Shown here piece by piece: positions 63,979-64,000 of a DNA stretch of 64,000 nt; positions within the stretch are counted from its first letter, which is position 1; the number at the start of each line of letters is the position of its first letter. The position numbers and the translations under genes are program-made. The DNA lies in NCBI GenBank assembly GCA_030068525.1, contig JASJOS010000016.1, forward strand, positions 1 to 64,000, written 5' to 3'. The notes beneath the pieces were generated by a model. It was not told the DNA's origin, did no database searches, and saw nothing but the letters and a program-made list of their open reading frames with translations. Source of the stretch: Xanthocytophaga flava. GTDB lineage: Bacteria > Bacteroidota > Bacteroidia > Cytophagales > 172606-1.

Positions 63979-64000
63979 ATGAAAAAAATCTTTGTGTATG
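63979..64000 (+). CDS. Start of a gene that leaves the window (MKKIFVY...)
   Basis: An ATG at 63979 opens seven codons, MKKIFVY, up to the window edge. Lys-Lys followed by hydrophobic residues is typical of a signal peptide start. Nothing more can be said. Confidence 0.35.

Noticed and set aside
1-64000. tRNA, rRNA, tmRNA or riboswitch genes
   Set aside because: I looked in all gaps over 150 bases and saw no cloverleaf-like sequence, CCA-ended acceptor stem or known riboswitch core. A covariance-model search would settle this.

Overview
The window is a gene-dense, AT-rich chromosomal segment from a member of the Bacteroidota, most likely order Cytophagales. The evidence is the gene content: DUF2723/GT117 membrane protein, DUF4296 lipoprotein, DUF1080 lipoprotein, M61 and M1 peptidases, PorT-like beta-barrel protein, ECF sigma factors followed by membrane-anchored proteins, and a YpdA-type flavoprotein. 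Further support comes from signal peptides ending in AQ, weak Shine-Dalgarno sites and promoters of the TTTG / TAnnTTTG type. It is mostly housekeeping DNA. I see no rRNA, tRNA, CRISPR array, transposase, prophage or plasmid gene.

Region by region. 1-5 kb: an exported pair, a TIM-barrel sugar isomerase-like protein and a DUF1080 lipoprotein, then an M1 aminopeptidase lipoprotein. 5-7.1 kb: a small biotin-carrier protein followed by pyrH and frr. 7.1-13.1 kb, minus strand: pyrF, a LolA-like protein, ftsK, a GNAT acetyltransferase and pyrD. 13.3-16.5 kb: an LptF/G-type permease, a DMT transporter and trpS. 16.6-20.9 kb: a small secreted protein with three nested starts, a class A beta-lactamase-like protein, an LLM oxidoreductase and map, with a repeat-rich gap before map. 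21.5-27 kb: glyS, rplS, dapF, a DUF3592 protein, a HAD phosphatase and a second DMT transporter. 27.2-34.1 kb: the large GT117 protein and metH, convergent. 34.2-39.4 kb: patatin, Ppx/GppA, an ECF sigma with a TPR-type anti-sigma candidate, a tiny membrane protein and upp. 39.5-45.7 kb: a secreted heptad-repeat protein, a PLP aminotransferase, rpsP, an M61 peptidase, an SPFH/prohibitin protein and a DUF481 protein. 45.8-50.7 kb: a BatD-like membrane protein with a DUF58 protein, then DUF4296 and mutS2. 50.8-57.7 kb: a MarR/GNAT operon with a clear tandem palindromic operator, a three-gene ECF sigma operon, a second copy of the intergenic repeat, murB and a histidine kinase. 57.8-63.5 kb: rarA, prfB with a programmed +1 frameshift, a PorT-like protein, ypdA and an exostosin-like glycosyltransferase. 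The last bases open a gene that leaves the window.

The genes serve several core processes: pyrimidine supply (pyrH, pyrF, pyrD, upp), translation (frr, trpS, glyS, rplS, rpsP, prfB, map), cell wall and envelope (dapF, murB, LolA- and LptF/G-like proteins), and chromosome maintenance (ftsK, mutS2, rarA). Most are single genes or pairs bounded by clear hairpin terminators. Operons normally conserved in other bacteria, such as rpsP-rimM-trmD-rplS, are broken up here.

The most unusual items are: a family of intergenic repeats in the gaps before map and before murB (49 of 51 bases identical between the two sites); the secreted heptad-repeat protein at 39.5 kb; the ECF sigma / membrane protein / outer-membrane protein operon at 51.9-54.4 kb; the overlapping MarR palindromes at 51.74 kb; and the prfB recoding site. 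I found no convincing new defence or mobile system.
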